Shown: positions 1 to 13,692 of the stretch, in pieces
Position numbering within the stretch: the first letter of the stretch is position 1
Layout of the letters: every line of letters begins with the position of its first letter
Assembly: GCA_003013855.2 (NCBI GenBank)
Contig: ML058385.1
Location: forward strand, 1,302,001 to 1,366,000
DNA from: Liriodendron chinense
Lineage: Eukaryota > Streptophyta > Magnoliopsida > Magnoliales > Magnoliaceae
DNA: 64,000 bases
Direction of reading: 5' to 3'
The notes under the pieces: generated by a model
Told to the model about the DNA's origin: nothing
Database searches by the model: none
What the model saw: the letters and a program-made list of their open reading frames with translations, nothing else
Made by a program: the position numbers and the translations under genes

Positions 1-59
1 AAAAAAATGAAGCAAATCCACAACTCAAGTGGGGCGGACGATAGGAAAATGTGGGTAGG

Positions 60-350
60 GAAGTGCCTACTGTTGAAATGTCTCTAAGGTACATCGTGAT
101 GCTTATATGCTGTATATACCATTCATTAAGTAATTCTTATTGGGATGAACTGAAAACACAAGAATACTAGCCTTATCAAAAACTTCTGTGGCCCCACAAA
201 TGTTGAAACGGTGGATGTTTAATCTTCACAGTTTCTTGCCGTGCAGCCCACTCAAGTTTTGGATTTGCCTCATTTTTTAGACAATGTCCTAACATGATTT
301 GTCAAAACGGATGGACGGGGTGGATTTATCACAAGAATCATGGTGGGCAA
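60..350 (-). repeat. Foldback dispersed repeat, half copy
   Basis: The stretch reads as one arm of a dispersed repeat: a 'cttctgtggcccca' core, then 'caagttttggatttgcctcattttt', then 'aacggatggacggggtggat', ending 'catggtgggcaacac'. The same ordered words recur at 700-870, 1140-1401, 47830-48056 and 48190-48470. Only one arm is present, so this copy is truncated or diverged. Confidence 0.6.
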
Positions 351-459
351 CACTTGGCTTTAGCAACTAAAGGCTTTGGCAGGCAATCCGCATCCGAGTG
401 GGATGGGGGTGCGCGGCTCGGGGGATCCAAGGAGGTGGGTGATCCTTGACCATGAAGCA

Positions 460-870
460 TACCGTGATGTATGTTCCTTACATCCACGCGGTCCATCCAT
501 TTTGATAACTCATTTTAGTGCATGAACCCAAAAATGAAGCAGATCCAAATCTTAGGTGGACCACACCACATGAAACAATAGTTATTGAACACCCACCATA
601 AAAAAAACTTCTTGGAGGGCCACTGGAATGTGTTTTTGCCATCCAAACAGTTGATAAGGTCACAAAATCCTGGATGAAAGGATCACACAAATAAAAGCTT
701 AATCCACTTTTTTTTAAGCCCACAGGAACTTTTTAATGGTGGGTATTCAATAACCACTATTTCCTATGAGAGAAGATTTGAATCTGTTTCGTTTTGGGAT
801 CATATCTTAAAATGAGCTATAAAACGAATGGACAGTGTGGATGCATGGAACATCCCTCACAGTGGGCCCT
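460..870. repeat. Foldback dispersed repeat, two-arm copy
   Basis: Left arm: 'cgtgatgtatgttcc', 'ggtccatccattttgat', 'cattttagtgcatgaaccc', 'ggtggaccacaccaca'. The right arm (about 700-870) is its approximate reverse complement, with 'ggaactttttaatggtggg', 'gggatcatatcttaaaatga' and 'gaatggacagtgtggat'. The copy is therefore a long imperfect palindrome, as expected of a foldback or long-TIR non-autonomous element. I see no protein and cannot delimit a target duplication. Confidence 0.65.
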
Positions 871-974
871 ACAGTCAAGGATCCACTCACCTCAGTGGAT
901 CTGGGATCCAACGAAGCCGCACCCAGGCATGGGAATTGGAAACGGATTGCTTGGTGTGCCACACATATCACTAA

Positions 975-1401
975 GTTCTATGGGACCCACTATAATATAT
1001 GTCTATATCCACACCATCCATCCGTTTTAGAAGATTATTTTAGGGTATGGGCTAAAAAATGCGGAATATCCAAAGCTCAAGTGGACCACACCACAGAAAG
1101 TAGTAGCGATTGAATGCCTACAATTGAAAACTTCTTGGGGCCCACAAAAGTTTTGGATCAAGCTGATATTTGTGATTTACCTTCATCCAAGTCTCTGTGA
1201 GCTTGTGAACAGGTTGGATGGCAAATAAATATCATGGTGGGACCTGGCAAGGTTTCAATGGTAGGCATCATTGTCCCCACTAGGTTCTGCGGTATGGTCC
1301 ACCTGAGTTTGGATCTGAATCATTTTTTGGGTTATGACCTACAATGATATCACAAATTGGATTGATAGTGTGGATACAACACAAATCATGATGGGGCCCA
1401 T
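975..1401. repeat. Foldback dispersed repeat, two-arm copy
   Basis: Second palindromic copy of the same family. The left arm runs 'gggacccactataatatatg', 'caccatccatccgttttaga', 'gtggaccacaccacag'. The loop is near 1135. The right arm runs to 'catgatggggcccatg'. Neighbouring copies at 60-350 and 460-870 make this end of the window a cluster of the family. Open reading frames across it are by-products of the palindrome. Confidence 0.65.
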
Positions 1402-2282
1402 GTAACCCACCGTAGAATGAGTGTATGGTAGATTTATGTTTTGTCCTGTAGGAGAGTAGTCCAGTCTCTTATTTAGCAACTTCTTTTTCGTCTTTTTTTT
1501 TTTTTTTTTTTTTTTGCATGCTAGCCTCTAGACCAACAAAACAAGTGCACAAGGTGGAGCTTGCGCGCTGGTGCACGTGAGATCATTCTCATATATATAT
1601 ATATGTAAGTGACATGTGGCATGTCGAATCATTGATTTGAACTGTTCATTTGTTTCTACTATTGGTGATAAGCTATGGTGTAAAAATCATGTCAATCAGT
1701 TATACTAACCACCTGGCCAATAGCAAGAAAAATGGACAAGTCAATATTGAATGCAGAAAGAAAATAGTTCCTATCACAACCTTGAGATGTTTATTCAATA
1801 GACTTAACCTTGAACTGCTTATGATTCCAAAGAACTTTGATTTGATGATGCTAACCATCCGATCTATGGCCACGTAAAAAGTGAATGGCTATAAAAGATG
1901 GTCCACATTGAATGGGTTCGGCTCATCCATCGGCATTATTATTTTTTTTTTTTCACCATGGCTTGGCCCCATTGGTATGAATGAATGGACCAGATTGATG
2001 AATGGCCACATCCCTCAATGACCTGCTCCCCCTTTTGCAATAAGGGCTACTTGGACAAGTGAGAAAATGATTCAGCCAGCTCTTCCTTCTCAAATGTTTG
2101 CTTCTCCTACCAAAACCCAATGGCTTTTTGAGTGAATTCAGCATGGTTTTGTTCCAAGATGATCAATACCGGCACTCTTAGGTGAACTTTTTTCTAAGCC
2201 TTAACACAAAACACAACCATGATCGAACGTTCAAGCAATTTCTAACATGTAAAAAAGGTGAATTGAGGGTTCTAAACCTAAC
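1402..2282. other. No gene seen; presumed downstream intron of the J-domain gene
   Basis: AT-rich sequence with a poly-T run near 1492-1516 and a short (AT)n near 1592-1604. I looked on the minus strand for the exon that should follow the HPD exon (the last helices of the J-domain) and did not find it. The stretch is best read as intron or unannotated DNA. Confidence 0.4.
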
Positions 2283-2337
2283 CTGGAAAGGGCCTTGATG
2301 CTTATCTGGATGCCACTTTAACGCAGATGCACGGAAG
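2283..2337 (-). CDS. J-domain gene exon with HPD motif
   Basis: A 55-bp exon. The acceptor is 'cttcatgcag' and the donor 'CAG|GTTAGG'. One base completes Ala from the previous exon, followed by 18 codons including FRASALKWHPDKHQG. The HPD tripeptide is the Hsp70-stimulating loop of J-domains, and it ends helix II as expected. Reading phase on exit is 0. The helix III-IV exon should lie to the left, probably beyond the window. Confidence 0.8.
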
Positions 2338-5300
2338 CTGCATGAAGTAAAACAAATTTATGAAATCAAAATGAAGCATGAGTTGAACAAAAAGGAAGAA
2401 AGACTGTGATTTAGGGTATGAATTCATAGTGTGCACAAAGGTCGTGGAATATCAGTAGTCAAGAATAACATACGCGCTTTTGACATCTTCCATCTTTAAA
2501 GGACCAGTAGGAGGCAACCCAAGTGTAGTTCTATCAGAATACGACCCAAAAACACCTTGCTCATCATCATCTGCTTCACTTGTTTCCCATACTCTTTTCC
2601 TATCACTTGTCCAGTTTGAATCTTCTCTCCACTCAAATCCAGGTGTAGAATTCTGGAAATGGGAATCTTCCGATGACCTAAATGACCATGTAAAGCATCT
2701 GCCTCCAAATGTTGCTTGAAAGATCGTCTCAGGGTGCTCATCATAGTCATTGGAGAAGTTCTCATACCGATGTCGACCTGAAGGTGAAAGAGACATTGCC
2801 AAATTCATTTGAGATGCGCTATGGCATGATAAAAATGGACAAAGATATGTGTTCTCTAGCTCACTAATATATGAAGAAATGATCATTTGAGAAATTTAGG
2901 GACGTTGGCATGGTATTTTCAATAACTAGCATAATATCATAGGAAAAGCCTCGGAGGTAATTGTAACATCCATGTAACTTGGACATGAACATGTGTTGAG
3001 GTGGGACATAGCGGCTATTAGTCAGATTTTCCTATGTCCGTACAATTATCTTTACAATTATATTGTAATCATTTATATGTTAAAAAAATCCCACGTAAAA
3101 TAATAGTGATAACGACAACAACCTGAAATGAAAATCCCAAAATGAAAAGATAATAATAAATTAAACATAAGAAAAAAAATAGACTTTTATATGAGCTGTC
3201 TGGGAGTGTCAGACATGGACATGGGCACATAGAGACAAGCTCTAGTTTCAATGAAGCTTGTCCATGTTACAGTTTGATGTTGATAATAACATTATGTAGA
3301 TGGTGATCTTCAGTTTCCTATTGAAAACTGAGAACTAACAAGGAAGAAACAGAGTAGTCATATATGAACTTCGTAGTACTGCAAAAATCGCAAAAACAGG
3401 TAAAGGCTATCAACCGGCTGAGATTGAGCCGAGCCAAGGTCAGTCCAAACCTGGCCCATATAAATTTTTGGCCCAAAATTTTGGCACGGCCCTGATCCAT
3501 TGGACTGAATTTTAAGCCAAAGATCGAGCCATGGTAAATGTAAACAGGCATAGATTTAGGCTCAGGCCAGGTCTCAAATAGAAAGTGTTGTAAAATTGAG
3601 CCTGGGCTTGGGCCATTTAATTTTCAGACACGAAGCTCAAACCTGAGATGGGAGAGCCTCCTAAAAAATTGAACCCAAGTCCTGCCTGTGGTGGGTATTT
3701 CAAGACAGCCTGTTGGCCACCTCGACCTATTGACAGCCCAAAAATGAGGTTTGAGGAGAGCTGTATATATAGCATACCGACTTACCTTGTATTTTGCAAA
3801 AGGGGAATTCTGGCAAGGACCCAGGAGTATGACATCTGGTCATAATGCTAAAAATCAAATTCCAGCATCACTGTTAATATGTAAATGCTCCTCCATGGTG
3901 CATACAATTTACATATAATATCAAAACCTTGCGACTGGTTTTGAGGCTATATTTATGCATGCATGGCTCTGAACACGGGCAACCATTCAAGCTCAATTTT
4001 GGCTATCATCTTGTTGTTTTCTAGAACCATAATCAATTAACAACAAACGGAGAAAGAAAAAAAAAAAAAGGCCTTGAACCAACAGAAAGCCTCAAATATC
4101 CAGGTAACATCTTTCCTGACCGTACCTTCTTAAATTTGAATTCTAAGAAATCTCAGTGGTCTAGAATCAGATGTTTTCTCCAGTGACAAGATGTAATTAC
4201 AGTTGTTATTTTCACAGTCAAAAATGTTTCTCACTTAATCATAAAATCATTATCTAAGCCTTATTCTAATTCCCAACTAAATGGGGTTGCCTACATGAAT
4301 ATTTTCTGGCCATTCCACTCTATCAGGGCCATAACTTCAGTTAGAACATAAGTCATCAAGTCTTTTCTTACTAGCTCCATCCACATCCTTTCGGGCCTTC
4401 TGCTTGCCCTTTTAGAATCCTAACTGGTTAAGTACTTGGTCTCTATTGCACATAACCAAGCCATCTAGGTCTACTTTCCCTCAATAAAAAAAGGTTATTA
4501 ACTGATAAAGAGTAACTGACGCAGGATGACCTAATTATGATGCATGTTTATAAACACAATTATTCAGTGGAAATAAAAGACAATAATAATCTAAAATTCT
4601 AGCATTAATCATCATAACTGAGAAAATCATAAAGGAAACATGCAATGGAGCGGGCCATCATCACAACCATGGAGTATGGAATTCAATTATCACTTAGGGT
4701 GGATCCGGCGAGGGATGAGACCTCCCGATCTTGCATGGTCATACCCAATTGATCAATGAAGATCACTAGTCCGAAGAATCAAGAAGTTTCTCGGATTAGG
4801 GATTTGAGAATTTGGAGGTTTAGGGTTTAGATTGATTCTCAAAGTTTGATCGAGGAAGGATTAGCAAAACTGAAAAATAGAAAGAAGAAGATAATTACCT
4901 TGAAGAATTTGGAGGGGCATAAGAAGAAGTTAGAAGAAGAAGATCAAGGAAAGAGAAGAAGCACCATGAGAGAGAAAGGAGAGGGAGGCCACCAAAGAGG
5001 TTTGCTTTTTCATTCATAATCAACTAATCTCGTTTTTTGGGCTTAGCCCACTTAAATAAGCAATAAGAAAACATAAAAGTACCAATATACCTCTAAAAAG
5101 TAAGTAAAAAAACAACTTAAAAAAAAACAATTTACGTGGTGGTCGGGTGCCCGGTGACCAATTGGTCGGGTGCCCGACTGGGACCAAAAACTTCCAGCAA
5201 GAAAAATCTTCAAAATCTCAGAATTTCGGGCGCCCGGTGACCAATTTGGTCGGGTGCCCGACAACCTTCAGTCAGGTATTCTTCCATCCCTTCAGTCAGG

Positions 5301-8300
5301 TCTTCTTCCATCCTACACACGTATCTTCTATATGCCAAATCATGTGCGATCACATGTGCAGGGTCTTCAATGCTCCTCAATCATCGCCTAACCACAAGGA
5401 AGGTGTTTGTGGTGGGCGCTTTCTTTGTTGGTAAACTTAAAATGATCTTGTGTCTGCATCAACTTCCCTTGGGTGAGAAAAACTCGACTCCGACGAGTTA
5501 AAACTCTTGTGGTACTCTAGTAAACCTGGATCGACGGTCTGCAATTCTACGTCAGTCAACCATGTAGATTCTGACGGTGGTTTATTCTTCCACTTAATAA
5601 GGTATCTTTGGAAACCTCCGTCTCTCGTAGATACTATTTCCTCATCCAAGATTTCTTCAATTTCTTCTTTATGGACAATAGGTGGAAGAAGGGGTGGAAG
5701 GGGTTGTGTAGCAAAATCAGAAAAGGCTATGAATGAGATGATGGATCAATGGTAGGGTCAGGGGAACGGACTAGATCTTCCACATTAAAAGTCAAGTTAA
5801 TGCCTATTTCAGATGGAAGGTCGATCCGATACGCATTGGACCCAATTTTCTACAATATCTTGAATGGTCCAGCACTACATGCTTGTAATTTCTTAGCGGA
5901 ACCCTGTGAGAACCGCTCTAGCCTTATCCTCACCATTACAGTCTCCTTCCTGAAATTCTTGCAATCTACGATGAAAATCAGCAGAAATTTTATACTCATC
6001 ATTACTCTTATTTATCCGCTGTCTAATATGTGTATGCAAATCATGAATATGGCGTGCAAATGCATCGGCTGATTCAGAAGACCGTTGGGTAACAGACATA
6101 GGTAAGAGATCTATGAGTATTCTAGGTTTATAACCACTTACAATTTCAAAAGGACTCAACCCTGTAGATCTATTAACTGACCCATTATAAGCAAATTCAG
6201 CAGTTGGTAAAATTAGGTCCCAAGTCTTAACATATTCACCCACTAGACAACGTAGAAGATTTCCAAGATTACGGTTTACCACTTCAGTTTGACCATCTGT
6301 TTGTGGGTGGTAAGCGGTAGAAAATTGCAAACGAGTTCCCATAATGTGCCACAGTGTCTTCCAAAAATAGCTAGTAAATCTGACGTCACGATTAGACACT
6401 ATGGTTTTAGGTAACCCATGGAGACGCACCACACCATAAAAAAAGATGCGAGCAACATTAGACGCATCCGACGTTTTCGAACATGGGAGGAAATGCACCA
6501 TCTTAGAAAAACGGTCCACAACGACAAAAACGGAATCATGCTTCTTGATTGTCTTGGGAAGCCCAAGCACGAAATCCATACTAATGTCCTGCCACGGAGC
6601 ATGGAGGCACTGGTAATGGCGTGTACAGCCTGGTATTTTGCTTTCTCTGCTTTGCCAGCTGACATGTACGACACTGCCTAAAACTTTGGTTACGTCTCGC
6701 TTGAGACTTGGCCAATAGAAACGATCTTCCACAAGGGTAATGGTCTTATCATGACCAAAATGGCCAGCTATCCCTCCTGAATGAAGCTCCCAGATGAGGA
6801 ATTCACGAAGGGACATATGGGGAATCCAAAGTCTGTCTCCCTTGAAAAGGAAGCCATCTTTAAGGACATACTCACCCATAATACGCTGGTCACTAGAAAG
6901 TGACGCGTAAGTACCCCCAAAATCGGGACATGTGGGGTATTCATCTTTCAGTTGCTCAAATCCGACTACCTCTACACTCAAGGAGTTGAGCAACGCCACT
7001 CTTCTATTAAGGGCATCCGCTGGTTTGTTTTCAACCTCGGCCTAGTGTTTCAGAACAAACGAATATTTCTGAAGAAACGCTACCCACTTAGCATGCCTTA
7101 GGTTGAATTTCTTCTGAGAATGTAAATATCTCAAAGCCTCACGGTTAGAAAACAAAACGAATTCCTGCGGTAGGAGAGAGTGTCGCCAATATCTCAGGGA
7201 TTGCACTACCGCATAAAATTCTTTGTCGTAAGTGAAGTACTTTTGTTTTACCTCATTCAGTTTCTCACTGAAATAGGCTACTGGGTGTCCTTCTTGACTT
7301 AACACTCCACCTATACCGACACCAGACGCATCACACGCTACTTCAAAGACTTTGGAAAAGTCAGGTAGACGCATGATAGGAGCTTCTACCATCTTGCCAT
7401 TAATTTCCCTAAAAGCCTTAACTGCGGCTTTAGACCACATGAACTCTCCCTTTTTCATGCACTCAGTAATGGGAGCCATGATAGTGCTAAATCCCCTAAT
7501 GAACAGACGATAAAAAGTTGCTAAGCCGTGAAAGCATCGCACCTCATGAATGTTCCTCGGTTCAGGCCACTCAACTATGGCCTTGACCTTTTCAGGGTCT
7601 GCGCGCATTCCTTCAGATGACACTATAAATCCTAAGAACACAACTTGACTAGACATGAACACACATTTCTTAAGATTAGCGTACAATTTTCCATTCCTAA
7701 GGATGCTACAGACCTGCTTCAAATGTTCAAGGTCTGATTCCTTAGTGGTACTATAAATAAGAATGTCGTCAAAGTACACCACTAAGAATTTTCCCATGAA
7801 CGGCCTCAAGAGTTGTGTCATCACCCGCATAAAAGTACTGGGCGCATTAGTCAGGCCAAAGGGCATGACCATCCATTTGTACAACCCCTCTTTGCTTTTG
7901 AACGCCGTTTTCCACTCATCTCCTGGGCGTATGCGGATTTGGTGATATCCACTCTTGAGATCAATTTTGGAGAATATGGTGGACCTCGCCATCATATCAA
8001 GCATATCATCAAGTCTAGGTATGGGAAACCTATATTTGACGGTAATTTTGTTTATGGCATGGCTGTCCACACATATGCGCCACATATCGTCTTTCTTTGG
8101 TGTCAACAATGCTGGCACGGCACACGGGCTCATACTCTCTTGGATAAAACCCTTTTGCAGAAGCTCATCAATTTGCCTCTTCAACTCTGCATGTTCTACA
8201 GGGTTCATCCTGTAGTGAGGAAGGTTCGGTAGAGTCGACCCTGGGACGAGGTCAATGGCATGCTGAATGTCCCTCGTAGGTGGTAACTCATTCGGTAAAT

Positions 8301-11300
8301 CCTCAAGAAACACGTCACTGTATTCCTTTAGAACCGACGTTACCTCATGAGGTAACTCTGATGGAACCTCAGGTGTAATCTCTCTTGCCACAAGGGCACA
8401 CATCATGAAATCCTCCTTAGTCTCTTTCTCAAACTCTCTCGCATTGATTAAATGAAGAGATTTAGGTTTGGATTTCCTCACTTCCTTAGGCTCACTCGCC
8501 TTCTCATCATTTTTCTTCCCTAGTGTGCTTTTAGGTAGCATAGGATTAAGTTTGATCTTTTTACCGTTATGCATGAAGGTACACGCATTCGAACGGCCGA
8601 AGATCGTGACGTCATAATCAAATAACCACGGCCTACCTACGATAATGTGTCCAACATTCATAGGTATCACATCACACCATAGGGACTCCTTGTATGACCC
8701 AAACTCGATAGGAACTAAGCACTGATGGGTGACAAGAATGGATGTTTTGTCAACCCAAGAAACTTTGTATGGGTCAGGATGAGGTGTGGGTTTCAATTTC
8801 AGACGATCTAAGGTGTTAGTAGAAATCACATTCTGACAACTCCCACTGTCCACTATCACCTTACAATTCTTTTCTCCATACTTGGCAAGAGTATAGAAGA
8901 TAGTGTTCCGATGCCAATCAACACTACTCCTAGACTGAATTAGCACACGCCTGACTACTACAAGTGTTGCTTCTTCATCTACACCATCTTTGTCAGTAAA
9001 ACCTCCTTCAAGGTGATATTCTTCTACTTCATAATCACCCTGGTTATCAACACCCTTGTGGGAACTCGCCTACAACTAAGGCTTTCCCACGGTTCTTCGT
9101 GGGACATTGATTGGACATGTGACCGAGATTCCCACATTCATAGCATCTCACTTGGCTACTTCCACTACGACCTGCACCAAGAACCCCTTTGCCCTTGTCC
9201 TCCCTAGGCTTAGGCAGAACAGTCGCCTGCGCTTTAGGTTGACTACCAATGTTAGGTCTAGTTCCCTGGGAACCAAGTCTAGCATTAGAGTCTTGGGATT
9301 CAAAACGTCTAATGACAGGAGCTTTCAGGTATTGCTCTAGTTCTTGCACAACTTGATATACTTCGTCCAAGTCTGTTAAGGGCCGAGTCATAAGCTCGCG
9401 CTGAAGATCCGCTCGAAGGCCCAACTTGAAACGCGAGAGCGTTACTAGATGGTCCTCATGGATATCACATCGCATCATAAATTCCTCAAATTTGGCGATG
9501 TAGTCAGTACATACATTGACCCTTGGCGTAAGGATTGCCACTGGTCAAGGAGCTTTTGTCGGTATGAGAGAGAAAGATATTTCTCCTTCAACTTCTCTTT
9601 CATCTCATACCAATCTGTGATAGGGGCTCTACCAATCCCTTCTACCTTTCGCTCAATGTTGGTCCAAAACAACTTGGCTTGGCCCACAAGCTTCATCTTT
9701 GCAAACCGCATTTGACGGTTTTCTGATATGCCATACCACTTAAAGTAGTGGTCCATGTCAGCAACCTAGTCAAGGAATGCTTTGGGATCCAGACACCCAT
9801 CAAAACTTGGGGCTTCCACCTTCACATTCTTCATCGCACGCTCATCGGGATCGTAGTGGTCTGGGTAGTTATATGTAGCTTGTGCCTCCCGCACAACACC
9901 ACGACCAGCTCCACGTCCCCTACCACCATGTCCTCCACGTATGGGAACACGCTCCTCAATGATTTCTCTTGCTTGAGAGTGTGTGTCTTCCCCAAGAGTG
10001 GGGTTCTCCTTTTGGGATGTCTCTAATTGCTCGAGACTTTATTCATGGTGGTAGTGATCTGGGTACTTAAACGAGCGAATTCATTCTTTTGTCTTGTTTC
10101 CATTGTAGTTATCTTTTGCATCAATTGAGCAAGTTGCTCAAATAACTGCTCGTTGTTCATGATTGGTTGAAGTCTGAAACCTCTACCTTTTCTCGTGGGC
10201 ATACAACTAAGACTTGAACCAAACTCTACCCAACTTGACCACTAAGCGTTACGACTTACAAGATGAATGCGATGAATGCAAAACTAATATGAACTGACAC
10301 AATTAAATTAAGATAGGAAACAACTTAAATCTAGAAAATTTCCAAATTAGGAAACTTTCTAAAATTGGAAAGTTTCTAAAATCGGAAACTTTCCTAAATT
10401 AGACCTAAAAATCAAAACCCTAATTTGATAACTTGATCTAGATAAAACCATGCAGGCCTATTCTCTGATACCAAATTGACGTAGGATGACCTAATTATGA
10501 TGTATGTTTATAAACACAATTATTCAGCGGAAATAAAAGACAATAATAATCTAAAATTCTAGCATTAATCATCATAACTGAGAAAATCATAAAGGAAACA
10601 TGCAATGGAGCGGGCCATCATCACAACCATGGAGTATGGAATTCAATTATCACTTAGGGTGGATCCGGCGAGGGATGAGACCTCCCGATCTTGTATGGTC
10701 ATACCCAATCGATCAATGAAGATCACTAGTCCGAAGAATCAGGAAGTTTCTCGGATTAAGAATTTGAGAATTTGGAGGTTTAGGGTTTAGATTGATTCTC
10801 AAAGTTTGATCGAGGAAGGATTAGCAAAACTCGAAAATAAAAGAAGAAGATAAAATTACCTTGAAGAATTTGGAGGGGGCATAAGAAGAAGTTAGAAGAA
10901 GAAGATCAAGGAAAGAGAAGAAGCACCATGAGAGAGAGAGGAGAGAAAGGCCACCAAAGAGGTTTGCTTTTTCATTCATAATCAACTAATCTCGTTTTTA
11001 GGGCTTGGCCCACTTAAATAAGCAATAAGAAAACATAAAAGTACCAAAATACCCCTAAAAAGTAAGTAAAAAAATAACTTAAAAAAAAAGTTTATGCGGT
11101 GGTCGGGCGCCCGGTGACCAATTTGGTCGGGCGCCCAACTGGGACCAAAAACTTCTAGCAAGAAAAATCTTCAAAATCTCAGAATTTCGGGCGCCCGGTG
11201 ACCAATTTGGTCGGGTGCCCGACGACCTTCAGTCAGGTATTCTTCCATCCCTTCAGTCGGGTCTTCTTCCATCCTACACACGTATCTTCTATGTGCCAAA

Positions 11301-13646
11301 TCACGTGCAATTACATGCGTAGGGTCTTCAATGCTCCTCAATCATCGCCTAACCACAAGGAAGGTGTTTGTGGTGGGCGCTTTCTTTGTTGGTAAACTTG
11401 AAATGATCTTGTGTCCACATCAGTAACATACTTGTATTTTGCTTTAAATCGACAAAGAAAATGCTAATCTTCAACTCAACAGCTGAATGGACTTCAAATG
11501 GTGGAATCTAGAACTTATCCTTTGTTTGGGCTCCAATGCCCATGAAACTTCAGCCGTAGGATTTTCTCACAGAGCTGATCAATCCCCTAAATTTTGCTCT
11601 CCAACATTTCTCAGGATTGAGAGAATAAAAGATGTATATTGGGGCTGGAGGGGTGCTTGCCGTTGACCTCTCTCAAAACCCACTAGCTTTAAACTTTTGT
11701 ATCAATGTGGGTTTTACACCATTTAAAATACTTGAGAAGTCTTCAACTATACACATGGAGGCCTTTGTATAGATGGTTAAGATTGACTGATAGGGGTCCA
11801 TGGACCCACTATTTGGATGAGATCTAGATAGCTCTACATCATTGCCACGTGTGAGGAGGATGAGCCACCACCATTTTAAAATCCGCAGCTGAACTAACAT
11901 AAGAGTCCAACCTTATAAAACCATTTTTTTAATGTAAAAACAGGAGTATGGTGTAGCGTACGCTACATAAGGTACACGCAACGTAGTGTGTAGTGTATGC
12001 TACAATGGAAATAAGCTATTTATGTACATTACGTAGTGTGGAGGTTACGCTATTGTATGTAGTGACGCCATATAAAACAATGTTCTGAACATCATCATCA
12101 TCAATGCATTATCCCAACTGAATGGGCTACATGCATCACGTTCCACCATCCCACTCTATCAAGGGCATCTCCAGTTAAACCATAGGTCAACAAATCTTTT
12201 CTTTACTACCTCCACCCACATCCTTTTTGGTCTTCCCCTTGCCTTTTTAGAGCCTTCAAACTTGAACCAACTCACTCCTTATCATTCTTTGACTCCGTTG
12301 CACATGGCCAAACCATTTATGTCTACTTCCCCTTAGCTTGTTATTGGTGCTACTCCTGAGTTCCTATGTATGCATTTATTTCTAATTTTATCCTTACTCG
12401 TTTTGCCACTCATCCATCTTGACGTCCTCATTTTAGCCACACTCATCCAATGATCCTGGATACCACGTTTGACTCATACAATATGGCCCCAAACATAATT
12501 TACTTTGTATTCACTAAGGCTCTCGGAAGAATCCCACTACACAATATCCATGCACCAACTTCAAAGGGAGTATTGTCGAAGTGTTTAGTTGTTGAATGTA
12601 ATAATAGGGCTTTCCTTCTTTTCTTAGTGAAAACAATAATTGTTATCAGGACCAGTTGTCACGATAATGCTAGATACCCTATATTTGTCACTTTGGTCAA
12701 TAAGGGCTTGTCTAATAACTTTTTTAACTTTTGTAACTAAGTTACTTTCTTAATTTGGTTTGGTAAGCTGCATTGTAATAGTAACTTATGTGGTGAAAGC
12801 AAGGTGTTCCGTAACGGTAATGGTGGCCGTAACAACCACCACTGTTACCTTTACGATACGGGGTGTAACGGCCATTACAGGGGCCATAACGGCCGTTACG
12901 GTCTCTTTTTCTTGTATTAGAAAAAATCTGAAAAAATTGTATCAACCCCGTAATGGACCGTTACGTGGGCTGTAATGGCCTTTATAGGTCATTTTTTTCC
13001 GTAACGGCCATTATGGCCTTTATGACCCCGTAACGTGTAACGGTCACCACTATTACCTTTACGTAACGGCCTTTACGGCACACCATGGGTGAAAGTTACT
13101 TATCCCCATAAGTTTTATTGTTTTATTTTATTTTATTTTCTACTTTTCTATCTCTCACCCTCTCATCTCTCCATGTGATGGATGGTCCATATCAAAGGAG
13201 GCACAGCATGATGGATGGTCCACATCAAAGGTGGGGCCCAAACAATGGACAGTCCACATCAAAGGTGCGGCCCCACATGATGGATGACCCATATTAGTTG
13301 TGCCCACATAATAGATGGTCCACATCAAAGGTCGACCCCTAATGATGAATGGCCCCCATCCAAGGCGAGCCCCACATGATGGACAATCCACATCAAAGGT
13401 GGGCTCAATGTGATGGACGGTGGATATTGAAGGTTGGCCTCACATAATGGACACTAAATTGATGGTGGGCCCTCTAAAGAGTATTAGTATATATGTGTGT
13501 TAGTGTGTGGCTCTTTTATTGTAAGTGCATGTGCACGTCTTTTCTCTTCTCCTTCAATGTATTATATGTTTATTCTGATAAAGCTTTGTGTGGTGGGCAT
13601 GTGGCTCATACACATCATTCACCCTAAAACTCATACACATCATTCA

Positions 13647-13692
<46 letters not shown>

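Larger units (their letters stand above)
4517..11422 (-). mobile_element. Complete Ty3/gypsy chromovirus LTR retrotransposon
   Basis: A 6.9-kb element bounded by LTRs of 945 and 946 bp (4517-5461, 10477-11422), each starting TGACG and ending CATCA, with TSD GTAAC. Transcription would be leftwards. The PBS next to the right LTR matches initiator tRNA-Met. Gag, protease, RT, RNase H, integrase and a C-terminal chromodomain-like segment follow in gypsy order. The LTRs differ by roughly 4% by eye, so the insertion is not recent. Breaks include frameshifts near 10025, 9535 and 9055, and TAG codons at 9766-9768 and 7042-7044. It is non-autonomous now. It sits inside the J-domain gene intron, sense to the gene. 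Confidence 0.93.

Noticed and set aside
9892..9960. Gly/Arg-rich segment as an RGG RNA-binding protein gene
   Set aside because: It lies within the gypsy gag between its N-terminal part and core, so it belongs to the retroelement.
13155..13391. Minus-strand 78-codon reading rich in MDCPSCGA-like repeats
   Set aside because: It is a translation of the 36-41-bp minisatellite; the pattern follows the DNA repeat and has no protein motif.
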